This document shows positions 1-12,135 of a stretch of DNA of 64,000 nucleotides, piece after piece. Under the pieces are notes generated by a model. The model searched no databases, was not told where the DNA came from, and saw only the letters and a list, made by a program, of their open reading frames with translations. The DNA comes from Eucommia ulmoides (taxonomy: Eukaryota; Streptophyta; Magnoliopsida; Garryales; Eucommiaceae), in contig CM028335.1 of the NCBI GenBank assembly GCA_016647705.1, positions 23,724,905-23,788,904 of the forward strand, given 5' to 3'. Every line of letters starts with the position of its first letter. The stretch's first letter is position 1. The position numbers were made by a program, and so were the translations under genes.

Positions 1-189
1 GCTGCATTACTACTTTGTTATTTTTGCTGTTTGGGTGTGCACTTAAATTGATAATATTATTCCGCTGTGTTATAAAGATAATAATTAATTTAGGTATAAA
101 ATTAATTATTTGATTTATTTAATTTTTATTCTGATTATTTTTTAATTACACAATTCACCATCCCTCTTGGGTATTCTACTGGGCCAACA
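1..189 (+). mobile_element. 3' end of a Copia-type LTR, cut by the window edge
   Basis: The stretch ends in GGGCCAACA, a TG..CA-type LTR terminus. It matches, with many substitutions, the last ~190 bp of the LTR at 46210-48618: both contain TGTGTGCAC, a TATAAAGATAATAAT block, and an end reading TCTTGGGTA..CT..GGCCAAC. Plant SIRE/Maximus-type Copia LTRs often end this way; that lineage is my inference. The rest lies outside the window. Confidence 0.6.
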
Positions 190-900
190 GTTTCTTTCCA
201 CAAGAAGCTTCTACCACCTCAATACAATTTTACTCAATTAATGTCCCAAAATACTAACTGATAGATTCTATGTGATGCACAAATCAGATTTAAACAATTT
301 GAAACGCAAATATCAAATAATCAGATTTCTTAAATGAAAGTTGTTTTGAAATATTTTAACAAAATTAGATTTGAAAATGATTTTTCACAAATAATTTATC
401 CAAGCAAATTAATCAAATAATCTAGGAAAGCAAAACAAATAGCTGGGAAAGATCTCACCGTAATTTGTCAAAAATTATTACAATAACTAAACAGCAAAAT
501 ACAAATCGATAACCAAAAATACTTAGCGCTTCATTTAAGAACTCTTAATAATCTCATGTATGAATTTTAGCAAAAAAAAAAAAATCTCTCTTATAATTTC
601 CGAAAAGCTGATGTTCTTGATTACTTTTGCTTAATTCTGTGTGTCACTATTTATAGACCTAGAACTAGACTTATAGCGGCTAGTTTTCAAAAGTTATGTC
701 ATTAAATAAAACTCTCAGACCCCATATATCATATATTTTCATAGTAAGTATGTTTTAATAAAAAGTACTTTTAGAAAAGCTCCATTTGGTCCTTAAATTT
801 TTTTCGAATCAAAATCATTAAGAATAAGAATTATTTTATCAATTTAATTAAGAGAATAAATACTTTATAAGAAGTATTTATCAATTTATGTCATTAAATA
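190..900. other. AT-rich intergenic DNA, no gene seen
   Basis: No coding frame of note and no recognised family. Scattered A/T runs only. Confidence 0.5.
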
Positions 901-2133
901 ACACTTTAACAACAAAGATTGGCGATGTTCACATAAACGATTTACATTCAAAATCAACAAGTTGTTACATTAAAACAAAAAAAAAAAAAAAGAGATTATT
1001 TTCTCATAATAAACTAATATAGTTGTTACATTCAACAATAATTTAATAACAAACAACACAAACGATTGCATAATCGAGGCCGATATGCATCACAAAGTAT
1101 ACAAAAAGTTATGTCTGGCACAACAGGTGAATACATGTTCCATACAATATATGATATCATCTGAAGAGTGCGTGAAGTTAGTCGACTATATATGTTTCGC
1201 ATTGCATGCAATTATTTAGATTATTTGACTGCGAATAAGATGAGAGGTACAATTATGACGAAAATCGAACGAATTATCGAAATCTGACAGATTGACGACA
1301 GTGTTGGAATTTTTGGTCTTCATATTTGGACGAGTTGTCACCATTGTCTTGTGATTTAAGAAGAGAAGCGAAAGAAGAACCATGGATGGATGGAGATAGT
1401 TTTTTTTTTTCTTTCTTTTTTTTTTTTTGGTGAAGAAAGAGACAACAATAGGAGAGTATGGAACATAATGGAAAGTGATGTTAGGAGAACTAGGGTTTTT
1501 TTATCGGAGAGGAATTAAAAAGGTTTTCAGAATAGTGAGAATGATTGTGATGCGCAGTTACCTAAAATGGTCGTTTCACATCCACGATATTTGACACATT
1601 TGAAAATGGTGGTTTAGGCGAGTGGCAATCAAGTGTTACGCCCATACACACAATATGGTACACAGTGGGAAATATTAATGGTGTGCCCTTAAGATGTTAC
1701 ATTTAACAATCCATTATGATGTTATATCCAACATTGATAACATTCTTAAAATGATATGATATAGAGCAAATGTTGTATGTAACATTGACTTAATTATATA
1801 ATGTTACAACTAACATTTACTCTCACCACGCTAAACAACTCCAAAAAAATAGATTGATATCTCATTTTAAAGATAATTATTCGCACATAATTATTATGTA
1901 AAAATTTTGAAGTTTTACTTTTAGACTAATATCAAAACGATCAGTTTTCTTATTGCCTAATTAGTTCCGGATTAGAGGGGAGAGATCACACGATGACATC
2001 AAGGGGCTCATTAAACCAAGGGCATTTTAGTCAAGAATCGGCCAAAAGGATTGTTCGGTTCACAACAAAACTTGCGGGTGTATTCGGTAGTTTCTGCCTA
2101 TTTTAGGGAGTGTACGGTAAGCGCCCCTTTTTA
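901..2133 (+). mobile_element. MULE-related nonautonomous remnant
   Basis: The right end (about 2080-2133: TTCGGTAGTTTCTGCC, then GGGAGTGTACGGTAAGCGCCCC) matches the right end of the MULE at 12400-12455 in the same orientation. The segment also carries the GTTACATT(C/T)AACA word typical of that MULE, near 1023, 1692, 1720 and 1770. No transposase reading frame is visible, so this looks like a deletion derivative. The left boundary is uncertain. Confidence 0.5.
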
Positions 2134-2224
2134 AAACCAAAAGTACTTTCATATTAAAAGGAAAATAACTTAAAAAATAAAATAATACATTTGGACTTAG
2201 ACTAATTAGACTTGATTGGACGTA

Positions 2225-2450
2225 AGGTATCGTTTTCGAATGGGTATTTTGAAATGTTTAACACCTTCCCTGAGAATAATTCACCCCTGAATATTTTTGA
2301 AATGAATCTTTCGTTGGACCTATTTTTGGAGTCAAATTTTACTTAGGCCATTTCAAAATTATTTTCTTAAAATTCATTGACTTAGCGCACCAAAATTAAA
2401 TCCAATGCTAGATTGTGACTCATTTTCTTTAAAATTCAGCCTACATTCTT
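2225..2450 (-). repeat. Dispersed retroelement-like segment, inverted copy of 61960-62165
   Basis: The reverse complement (GGCCTAAGTAAA, TTTGACTCCAAA, a GGGAAAGTGTTA-like block) aligns along ~200 bp with 61960-62165 on the plus strand. Such a sequence is common beside plant gypsy LTRs; the exact family is not assigned. Confidence 0.6.
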
Positions 2451-4408
2451 TTAAGAGAAAATCGATGTATTTAGGAGCCTCTTTTTAATTACATTCCCTG
2501 AAAACGCACGATTTTATTTCCTTTTTTATCTTCCACTTTGAAAATTTGGGGTCCGCTATTATAGATTTATGATCTAGGGTTCATTGACTTCAAAATAACA
2601 TTCATTTGTATATATTCTGTTATGTAATTTAATATTTGTTGATTTCAACACGATGATGAATACATGCATCATTGTTCAATCTATTTTTTTTATTTAACTA
2701 CATTCAATATTTTCTACAACAAAAATACAATATATTTATAAAATTTTGTTGAAATAGCATGTTGAATTCAATATGAATTTGAAAACTACGAAAATTTGAG
2801 AGTATCATGTTAAATTGAACACAAATGTGAAACTAGTCAAAAAATGTAATGTCATATCGTGTTGAAAACCTTATTCAGAAGAATCTAAGTATATAATTAG
2901 ATCATGAAAAAAAAAATACAAGACACTAGTTATTTCGAGTTTAATAGCACAATTTTGATTTAATTTTAATTTAGTAACTACCTCTATTTTAAAAGGTTTT
3001 TATTTATTGTTTAACCTAAATTTTACACTTTCTTTCTTCAATGAACAATTTAAACAAAAATGTTTATTTAACCATTCTATTATTATTTAGTCCTTATATA
3101 AGTTAGTGAAATTAATAAATGGACATTTACGCCCTCTTATAAATTATGAAACCCTAATCTAAATTAACACATATATCCATTTTAGCCAACTGACCCCTCT
3201 CACTCTTGCCATTTTTTTGAACTGGAGATTTGGCAGCGGCGAACGACAACGGTTGTGGCTTGGCTTGACGTGGGCAGTGGCGGTGGACAACAACCATTTC
3301 AGCCGATGTTACTCGACAATGGACGACAGTCATTTTAGATCTGAAATCTCTCTCTCTCTCTTTCTCTCTCCATTTTAGATTTGGAGATCTAATGAACGAG
3401 TTCACGGTTTGGATATGTGGATGACAGACAGCGACAGTCGTGGCTCGACGGTGGCGGTGACCAAATATTGATTTATTTGTTAGTTTTACATAGCCGGCTC
3501 CTCAATTTTTTTATTTTTATTTTTTTTTAATAAAAAAGTGCAAATGCACGAAATGCCCCGTGTTGTGTGCCCTTCGGTGTTAAACAACTAGGTAGTATAA
3601 AAGGAGCAGCAGGGCGAACAAGGAAGACCTAAATCTCATTAGTTTAAGAATGAGGCGGCGGCTGAGCACGGAGAGACGTGAGGTTTCGAAGGGTGGTTGC
3701 CCCTCTCCGTTTGCCCAGCCGTCGCCGGTGATTTCAACCTAACGCCGATTATAAAAGCAACAGCCCTTCTTTCATACACACACATACAACATATGGATGG
3801 CCGTAATAGCCTCTCTCTCTCTCTCTCTCTCTAACCAAACGGGCCCTTATTCCTCGCTCCAAACAGATTGTATGAGGCGGTGACGATCTTTTTCTGAAAA
3901 GGATATTCAGGCTCCGAACTGAGCCGCAGCTTGGCAGGGCAACTCGGAAGGTCTGCGAGGATGAGATTCTCTCGCATGGCAACCGTCTGTTGCAGCCATG
4001 GCGGTTCAGTCCTGGTCTGAATCAAAGGCGAATCTGAGCCTCACCCATTCAGTTTTCGCTTTCGTAATCTCTTTCTTGTATTTTTCTGATTTTCGGCTTT
4101 TATAGGGGCTTTAATCGGTGATTTTAGTTGGATTTGCGATCTTGCTCTGCCTCTTTGTTGTAAATTAGGGTTAGGAAGCCCTTACATTCAATTTGTTAAT
4201 TTGGCATCTACAAATTTGGGATTGCAACTAAATGCATCTATTTAAAAAAAAAAAAGTATGCGTGCCTTTAATTATATAAATGGTTAAAAGTTCTAAACCC
4301 TAATCCAAACATTTTTTAATTTTAATTTTAATTTTAATAATTTTTTTAATTATATTTCAATCTCATCGTCAATAATATGTTTGTATTTTTAATCAAATGT
4401 TTTCAATT
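2451..4408. other. Intergenic, no supported gene
   Basis: Contains CT-rich microsatellites near 3345-3370 and 3808-3832 and two overlapping minus-strand frames at 3749-4025. Those frames are short, have no recognisable domain and run through the microsatellite, so I do not call a gene. GC is somewhat higher at 3600-4030. Confidence 0.4.
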
Positions 4409-5640
4409 AGAGCAGCTCTTGCAACTAGCCATTTTGGATAGTCAACTTCCTTTTGGCTAGTTGAATAGTAGTCTGACTATCCAAATTCAAATATAGATTC
4501 CAACAAAAGTAGCTATTTATTTTTTATCTATTAATTTTTATTTAATTTTTTATCTAAATTTTCATTCAATAAATTAATTTTACAGTCAAATATTAATTTC
4601 ACCGTCAATTAGATATTTTCATTAAGTATCGCATTGTATATACTGCTTAATTATTTTAATTATTTCACTAATTAACCCTAATTACAAGTCTTGCATGCTC
4701 TTACACCCGAGCTATCGAATTATATTCAAACCCAACATCGGATTAAGGATAGACTCCAATTAGATATTTTCTTCAAGTTTAGACTTCTAATTAAAAATTC
4801 AAATTCATTTAATTATAAATACTCAACATATTTACTAATTCAATAAAAAATCCAAACTCATTTAATTTTAAACGCCCAACCTATTATTTAAAAAGTTATT
4901 TTAATTATTTTACTAATTAAACCCATTTAAACCCAAACCAACCCATTTTCAATTTGCTAATTAAAAACCCAAGCCCACCATTCTAATTAAACAAATAACA
5001 TTTTACTAATTAAAAACCCAAACTAGCCATTTTTATCTATTAATTTTTTATCTAAATTTTCATCCAATAAACCTAATTAACTCTAATTACATTGCAATTA
5101 TTGAGTTAACATTTACAAATATTGCTATTTGTATTAAAATTAGAATTAAACATAATTAACCCTAATTACAAACTCACCCCGCCCCCAAATTACAAACGCA
5201 CCCCCTCTTCAATTTCCCAACCCACCCACCCCCCAAATCAGACAGATAGATCGAGAGAGGGGGAGCGAACGAGCGAGATGACGATTTGCGATGGAGATGG
5301 CGACTATGATGTTCGACGAGGAGATGGCGACTGCAATGGAGATGGTGACTTCGGATCTGGGAGCGAAATCAGAGAGGGAGATGGAGATGGCGACTGCGAG
5401 CGAGTAGCTTCATCCCAACGATAAGTTCCCCCCCCCCCCCCCCCCCCCCCAAAATCACTTTTGGCTATTGAAAGAACCTAGCCAAATTTGATTGTTGTTC
5501 AGGCCTCTAGTCATTTTGGTTATTCAAATGGTTATCCCATTGGAGTTGCATTTTTTCGGTTTTGGCTAGCCAAAATGGCAGTTGAGAGATTTGGCTATTG
5601 CTTTGGCTAGTCCGTTGGAGTTCCTCTTAGAGTTTGCTCT
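4409..5640. mobile_element. Nonautonomous inverted-repeat element (MITE-like)
   Basis: The left end AGAGCAGCTCTTGCAACTAG is inverted imperfectly at the right end, whose reverse complement begins AGAGCAAACTCTAAGAGG. Words such as ACTAGCCA and TAGCCAAA recur in inverted order near both ends. ATT flanks both sides (4406-4408 and 5641-5643), a possible 3-bp target duplication. The interior holds a low-complexity GGAGATGGCGAC-type repeat and a C23 tract. The superfamily is unclear. Confidence 0.5.
5428..5450. repeat. C23 homopolymer
   Basis: Twenty-three consecutive C residues, exceptional in this AT-rich DNA. It could form G-quadruplex on the other strand or reflect an assembly artefact. Confidence 0.9.
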
Positions 5641-6587
5641 ATTGTTGGTATCACTCTTTGTCATCATCTGGTCGATCCGATGACATCATTTGACGTTGCT
5701 CGTCTTTGGATCTTAGAACTCCACTTGTCAAAATTGGTTATTGTAAAAATACAAATTGTGGAATTAATTATGCTATAAATGTCCTTAAAAAATAAATTAA
5801 ATCTAAAACCAATGTAAGACATACTTCAATTATGAATATCATATTTATTTTCAATTTACAAGTGATTATGAGAAATGAATATTTGTTTTGTCTCTTGAGT
5901 TGCTCATTTATAGCTACTTTAATTTAAAGAACAAATTATCTTTTAAACCTCTTTTAATTATTGATATTATTGATATGTTTAGTTTAATAAGTTTAATTTG
6001 AACAAATTATCTAAAGACTTTTTATTGGGTCCCCCCTCCATCTCTTCCTTTTTTTTTTTTCTTTATCTTTAATATTTTTTTGTTCCTCAGACCAGCCTCT
6101 CTCTGCTTTGCAGCCACCCCCGCCACCAAGCCCTGCCATGGCCAGTCCACCGATACCAAAGCAACCACCCAAAATGGCGAGCAAATGCAACCGTAACTTT
6201 CCGATCCTTCCACAAATCAGAAATCAAAACTCCATTTCTGTTCAAATTGAAGACCTGAATGTCGTCTTCCATCACCAACCCGAAAATTTATGATTTGGTT
6301 GGGATTTGTAGCTTTGCTCTGTTCTTGAATCGGCTGAGTCAACATTTTCAAACTTGGAATGTCCATTAAAACCCACAGATGAAACAGATTTATCGAGATG
6401 GGTTTCGATGCAAAATCGTTTCTTCTTTCAGTTCATTGTTTGTTTCTTGTTCTTCTGTATGAAAAGTTCTGATTTGGTAGAGATCAGTACCTTCATTTAC
6501 TGCTCTAGGTGTTGAGGAAACTTCATATGATTATATAAATATAAATTGAATAATAAATAAATCTAACATGCAATTTCAATATTTTTA
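5641..6587. other. Intergenic, no supported gene
   Basis: Only short frames. The stretch at about 6370-6440 resembles the sequence flanking the solo LTR at 32680-34040 (AACAGAT.TATC.AGATGGG), so a low-copy repeat or old duplicated gene fragment may be present. Confidence 0.35.
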
Positions 6588-6964
6588 AAGGAAAATTACC
6601 GTTTACTCCAAAAAAAATAAAAAAAACTATTTACCGCGTACTCTCATCATCTTTTCCTTGCACCGATCACTCCCATCGGAGAGTTTTTCTTACACCGGTT
6701 ACTCCCGTCGGCGGTAAACATAGCACCGAAAACTCTTGTTTCCAAAAACGGGGAGGGAGGAGATTACCGAAAATGCCCTCCCGTGTTTCACACGAACGAG
6801 GAGTACTTTATTTAGCTTTTGAGTTTCCTAATTTTGTAATGGTACATTCATTCGGAAATTAGAATAGGGTGCAGTCATTAGGTTTTTCAAGATTCCAATT
6901 TCAAGAGCGAGAATATTCATCGTCGGCGCAGATTGAGCATTTTACGATCATCAAACTGAAACAG

Positions 6965-7641
6965 GTAAGAATGAATGCTAGGTTTTCGATCAATACGAAT
7001 TTGCTGAATTCACGCATCAATTGATTTCTACAGATTCGATCAAATGCATTAAGATATATCTTTTTCGCCGGTATTCTTGTTTTTTTACACTCAACTAGCG
7101 TAGTCCATGAAGGAATTCATAATTTTTTTGGTACATTTCATTTATTTGATTAAATATGCACGCCGAGTTGATGAATCAATATCGATATGTGTTTTTTCGT
7201 ATGCGAATATGTACGATTTGTATCGATCTAATTTAGCTCACGTTTTTAACATGTTATATTCAACATCTGCACGAGTTTTTTATTTTTATTTTTTAGACAA
7301 TGATTATGTTTTTCTGATGATGACAGTAATGTTATATTCAACATCAGCATGAATTTTTGTTTTTAGACAACAAATATGTATTTTTTTTATGATAACAGTA
7401 ATATTACATTCAAAATTCACATGAACACAAAGTTTTTATTGAGATGTTGAATATAACATGTTAAACCGGTACCTTTTTGGTCGGACAAAGAGTGTTACAT
7501 TCAATATGATCACATCTAAATCAATAATTAGATGAGGAACAATAATGTTACATTCAACATCCACTTAATCAGATCATATAGTTGGTTATATTTCACATGA
7601 ACGTAACACAACTAACATTTCATGTAAATGATATTTCACAG
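6965..7641 (+). other. Probable 5'-UTR intron of the MULE transposase gene
   Basis: Donor GAAACAG|GTAAGAATG and acceptor ATTTCACAG lie just before the transposase ATG at 7644. The intron contains about six copies of the ATGTTA(C/T)ATTCAACAT word between 7249 and 7565. Confidence 0.55.
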
Positions 7642-7643
7642 AA

Positions 7644-10125
7644 ATGGCATCATCCATTGCATTAATGTGCAAATATGAGAATGTGACAACGGTTTTGAGG
7701 ATGAAAAGCGGCAACAATTTGGTTGAGTTGAGTGAAAAATTAATAAATAAATGGTCAGATCTATTCAATGCCAAATTTGATTTGTCATACTCACTCCCAG
7801 GACATCCAAAGTGTATGCTTGATGATCAGAATGATTATGAAGAAATATTTTTGGTGGCTGCCCACATGAACATTGGTTTTTTAGAGGTTTTTGTACAAAA
7901 AAAAGGTGAGTGAATGAAGTGCATCTATTGGTGCTTCTTCATGTGCAACTTTACCCCCAAACAATTGTGTCAATGGTGACAGCAACGGGGAAATGGATTA
8001 TATAGGCAGTTATGGTAATATGTTACAGTTAAGCAATGACAAATTGCTACTTTCCTCAAGATAGGCTGATGGTATTCAAGAGGTGGGGCAGAAATTCAGG
8101 GGAGGAACAAGTGAATTTTGTATGGTTTTGAAGAAATTTGCTGTAGAAGTTGGGTTTAATTTTTGTTATCACAGGAATGATAAAACACGCATGAAAGTTG
8201 AATGCTCACTACGGGAAGATAGAAAATGCCCATGGTTCGTGCATGGACAGGTAAGGAGCGAAAACGGTATCTTTTATATTCGAACTCTTGTAAAAGAACA
8301 CACATGTGGAGCTGCATTTCGCACCAATAAGAACAAAAAATTGACTTTAGAAGTTATTTCATCATGTTTGGCTGATGAGGTGCGTTCCAACCCCAAAACT
8401 TGCCCGGTTGATGTTGTTGACACTTTTAGGAAACAATATGGCTAGAAATAACATATCGAAATGCATGGATGGGGGTAGAAAAGGCCAAAAATAATGTCTT
8501 TGGCGATTACTCGTCATTCTTTGACCAATTGAGATGGTACATTGATAAATGTAAGGAGACAAACCCGGGCAGCCACATTGCGTTAGAATACAATTTGGAG
8601 ACAGGACATTTCAAGAGAATATTCATTGCATTTCAATCGTGCATACACGGGTTTAGGTTCTGTCGCCCAATGGTGTTTCTTGACGGCATATTCCTAACTA
8701 GTCGTTACAAAGGCAATTTATTAGCAGAAACAGCGAAGGATGAGAATCAAGGTACGTTTTTGTAAGTTTTTGTTTGTTACATGTAACAATGTTACTTTCA
8801 ACATGAAAATGATGAGAACATTTGATGTTACATTTAACATCTACTGGTGTTGAATGTAACATCTTAAGGATTTTAGTATTTACATACATAAAACAAGTGA
8901 ACAATTGATGTTACATTCAACATCCACAGTGTTGAATGTAATATCTTATGGATTTTACTTTGCATACAGACATCAATAGAACCCTTGATGTTACATTCAA
9001 CATCCATATGTGTTGAATGTAATACTTTATCGATTAACAAATTTCTGTTTTTTCGATCATGCAGGGATGTTTCCAGTTGTATTTGCTATCGTTGATGCAG
9101 AGAATGATGATAATTGGGCTTGGTTTTTATTGGAACTTAGAAAGATTGTTGCGCCATAGCTTGTCATAATATTCATCTCTAATCAGCATAACGAAATTTT
9201 GGGAGGGGTACGTGAAGTGTTTCTACACTGTCACCATGCTTACTGTTTGCATCATTTGAAGATGAATTTAAGAGCTGCAATGACTGGTACAACTACAATA
9301 TTTAAAGATATGATGGTTCAGAAATTGAATGGTTTGGCATATGCGCACTCACTGGAAATGTTTAAATTTTTATTTGATCAAATGATGTATGAAGGGGGTA
9401 CAAAGGTGCATAACTTCATTCATGAGTTATCACCGTAAAAATTTAGTAATGCGTTATTTAGAGGCAAGCTATATGGTAAGATGACGTCTAACTTGGCGGA
9501 GTACTTCAATTCATGGATAAGTGAATACCGTCATGTATCGGCAATTTTGTTGATTGAAAACATAAGGATACGATGGATGGACTTAATGGTGGAAAGGAGA
9601 AATGAAGCGAACAAACTACAATTTGAGATCACCCCAAATTTGGAGAATAGGATGTGTGAATTAATGAAAGAAGGACGAACATGGAATATCGGTTTATCAG
9701 GAAATGGGGTATTTGAGGTCCATTCTAACCCTTCCGTTCTAGTTGATACTAAAGGGCGCACATGCTCATGCTGATAATAGCAAATAAAAAGATTCTCATG
9801 TGTTCATGCTTTTGCAGCTATATATAAGAGTTGATTACCTATATTCAAGTACATAGAGGACTATTTCCGAAGCCGTTTTTACTGTGAGACATACTCGAGA
9901 TGTATATATACAATTCCAACGATGAAACGACCAATTTTGGGTGAGAGCAAATCAATGATATTTCCTCCGTTGTCAAAGAAACAACCAGGACGGCCCAAGA
10001 AAATAAGAATCCCATCTAGAGGAGAGGTAAAAGAAAGATGGTGTGGTAGATGTGAGAAAATGGGTAGACACAATAGGAAAACATGTAAGGCACCTCTAAA
10101 TAAAGGATCATCAAGTGGATCTTGA
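7644..10125 (+). pseudogene. MULE transposase (mudrA-like), inactivated
   Basis: In order: an N-terminal ~89-aa PB1-like region (7644-7913); a MuDR DNA-binding region from 8083 (VGQKF-like start, RNDK, CPW, KEHTC); the catalytic core with first Asp in FLDGIFL (about 8670) and MFPVVFAIVDAEND after a 313-bp intron; a SWIM-type CSC..CVH pair (about 9765-9812); and a C-terminal zinc knuckle CGRCEKMGRHNRKTC (about 10040-10090). Related enzymes cut and paste DNA using a DDE triad. Here the second Asp is replaced (ISNQH where the family has ISD.H) and stops occur near 9158, 9436 and 9773, so it is non-functional. The knuckle spacing between second Cys and His is one residue longer than usual. Confidence 0.8.
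8752..9064 (+). other. Transposase intron carrying palindromic words
   Basis: Donor CAAG|GTACGT and acceptor CATGCAG|GGATG join the frame as NQ-G-MFPVV, which matches MULE transposases, so the 313-bp intron is well supported. Seven or so copies of ATGTTACATTCAACAT or its complement fill it, in alternating orientation. Confidence 0.75.
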
Positions 10126-10239
10126 TTTTTGTGTAATTGTTTTCAAATAATAATGTTCTATTTGTTATAGATTTTTTAAAAACAATATAAAAAAAAAAAA
10201 ACAGTGTATTTTTTGTTCAGATTATGTTTGGTACTTGTG

Positions 10240-10720
10240 TAACATTCAGAACGTGAACTTTGTATAAGAAAGAAATAGTAGGATTCATATTACATTCAAC
10301 AACTTGAAACATTTATGTTTTGTATTCAACAGTTATAGGCTTTTTTGTCACGCATTCAACTTTTGTCATAGGCTTCTTGGTGTTACATTCAACACTGTCA
10401 TAGGCTTGTTCGTGTTACATTAAACACTGTCATGGGCTTTATTTTGTCATTCAATTTGTTAGGGGTGTGTTACATTCAACACTGTCATAGGTTGTTTTGT
10501 CACACATTCAACATTTGTCATATGGTTTTGTGTTACATTCAATACTGTTATAGGTTTTTTTGTCACACATTCAACTTTTTTGTCATAGGCTTCTTTGTGT
10601 TACATTTAACACTGTCATAGGTTTGTTTGTGTTACATTTAACACTGTCATGGGCTTCTTGTGTTTGTTATTCAATTTGTTAAGGGTGTGTTACATTCAAC
10701 ATGATCATAGACCATATGTT
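10240..10720. repeat. Array of GTGTTACATTCAACAC words downstream of the transposase
   Basis: About twelve degenerate copies spaced roughly 30-60 bp, separated by TGTCATAGGCTT-like spacers. Flank bases are G..C here (GTGTT..AACAC) rather than A..T (ATGTT..AACAT), but arms still pair. Confidence 0.85.
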
Positions 10721-10856
10721 ATGTCATCTTCTCTGACTGTGAAACTACCAAAAAAGAAATACAATGCAGTCAAGTTTAAAGGTACATACTACACAATTAT
10801 AGATGATTTGGTATGAAGATCAATCAACAGTTAATGGAAGAAGGAAAATTACTTAC

Positions 10857-11217
10857 CATTGATGTCATCAGATTCAGTGGTTGAGTTCGTTTGTTGCATC
10901 GCATAAAGAAAAGGGACATCATCTGAACAATCATTACGATGTTTTATATTTTTTCAAAAAACAACAACAGTGTTACATATACAACGAATGTTACCTTCAT
11001 CATAGTAGTACTTTCAACATATGTTTTCGTATGCATGTAAAGGAAAACAGATTCTTGTACGGATAATGTGTTGAAATTTAGACATAGTGCATTGAACATA
11101 CGTCGTTGAGCATTATCAAAGATAAAAAAAGAACACAGTACCTGAATCGGACAAATTTACTAGATCATCAGTCGTGTTAGGATTCTTAGTCATCATTTTT
11201 CTTCTTGTGTTCACCAT
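10857..11217 (-). CDS. Small spliced minus-strand ORF in the MULE (second transcription unit)
   Basis: Exon 1 (11217-11142) starts MVNTRRKMMTKNPNTTDD and ends at TTCAG|GTACTG. Exon 2 (10922-10857) follows acceptor TTGTTCAG, keeps the frame (..SDSDDVPFLYAMQQT..) and ends at AATG|GTAAGT. A third exon may start after TTTCACAG near 10731 and stop at about 10700. It is polar and Asp/Thr-rich with no domain I recognise. The pyrimidine-rich leader at 11220-11330 looks like a 5' UTR. By position it resembles mudrB, the convergent accessory gene of MuDR, but I see no sequence similarity; some MULEs instead carry captured host exons. Confidence 0.45.
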
Positions 11218-11469
11218 TTTTTCACCGATTTGAAGATGAGAACGACGAGAGAGAACAGAGTAGAAAGGTGTTTTTTGGTTTGTGCATCCAAGAAGATGAA
11301 AAGTTTTGGAAATGAATGAATCGGTAAAAAAATGACATTTGAGTGAGGGCATGTTTTCCAAAGGAAAAAAGGACGTCGTTGGCGCAATATCTCTGTAAAA
11401 GGTACGAAATGGCAGTTTAGGAAAAATAATATGTGCGGAACATGCGTGATACATTAGAAAAGTCAGATA

Positions 11470-12135
11470 ATGAGCACAAGCTGTGTTACATTCAACACGT
11501 TAATATAAAAACTTATATAATGAACACAAGCCGTGTAACATTCAACACGTTAATAGACATAAAAATGTCGTTTTAAGAAAAATAGGACAATGTTATATTC
11601 AACATGTTAAGAAATATAAATCCAGTTTCGAACACAAGTCGTGTTATATTCAACATGTTAAGAAACTTAAATTGAGTTGTGAACACAAGCCGTGTTACAT
11701 TCAACACGTTAATAGACACAAAAAATAATGGTTGAGAATAAGATGATGTTACATTCAACATGTTAAGAACTACAAATTCAGTTTGTGAACACATGACATG
11801 TTATATTCAACATGTTAATAGACACAAAAAATGGCATTTTTTAGGGGAAATAAGAAGATGTTACATTCAACATGTTAATAGACACAAAAAATGGCATTTT
11901 TCAGAAGATATTACACTCAACATGTTAAGAAACTTAAATTGAGTTGTGAACACAAGCCGTGTTATATTCAACACGTTAATAGACAAAAAAAATGGCGGTT
12001 GGGAATAAGATGATGTTACATTCAACATGTTAAGAACTACAAATTCAGTTTGTGAACACATGACGTGTTATATTCAACATGTTAATAGACAAAAAATGGC
12101 ATTTTTCAGAAGATGTTACATTCAACATGTTAAGA
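11470..12135. repeat. Array of (A/G)TGTTA(C/T)ATTCAACA(T/C) words with a ~266-bp higher-order unit
   Basis: At least thirteen words spaced 50-60 bp, with spacers such as GTTAATAGACA and GTTAAGAAAC. A larger unit beginning GAACACAAGCCGTGTTA at about 11681 recurs at about 11947, giving a higher-order period near 266 bp. Apparent minus-strand reading frames here (11573-12061) are translations of the repeat, not genes. Confidence 0.85.

Noticed and set aside
3749..4025. Overlapping minus-strand frames in a GC-richer stretch
   Set aside because: Could be a 5' exon, but no domain, no convincing splice sites and a CT microsatellite inside; insufficient support.
5122..5424. 100-codon open frame, plus strand
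   Set aside because: Its second half is a translation of a GGAGATGGCGAC-type repeat; it lies inside an inverted-repeat element and has no domain.
11573..12061. Minus-strand frames reading LNMLNVT repeats
   Set aside because: They are translations of the tandem MULE word array, not protein repeats.
10240..12135. Regularly spaced short palindromic repeats that recall a CRISPR array
   Set aside because: Spacers are repeated and degenerate, the organism is a plant, and the array lies within a transposon.
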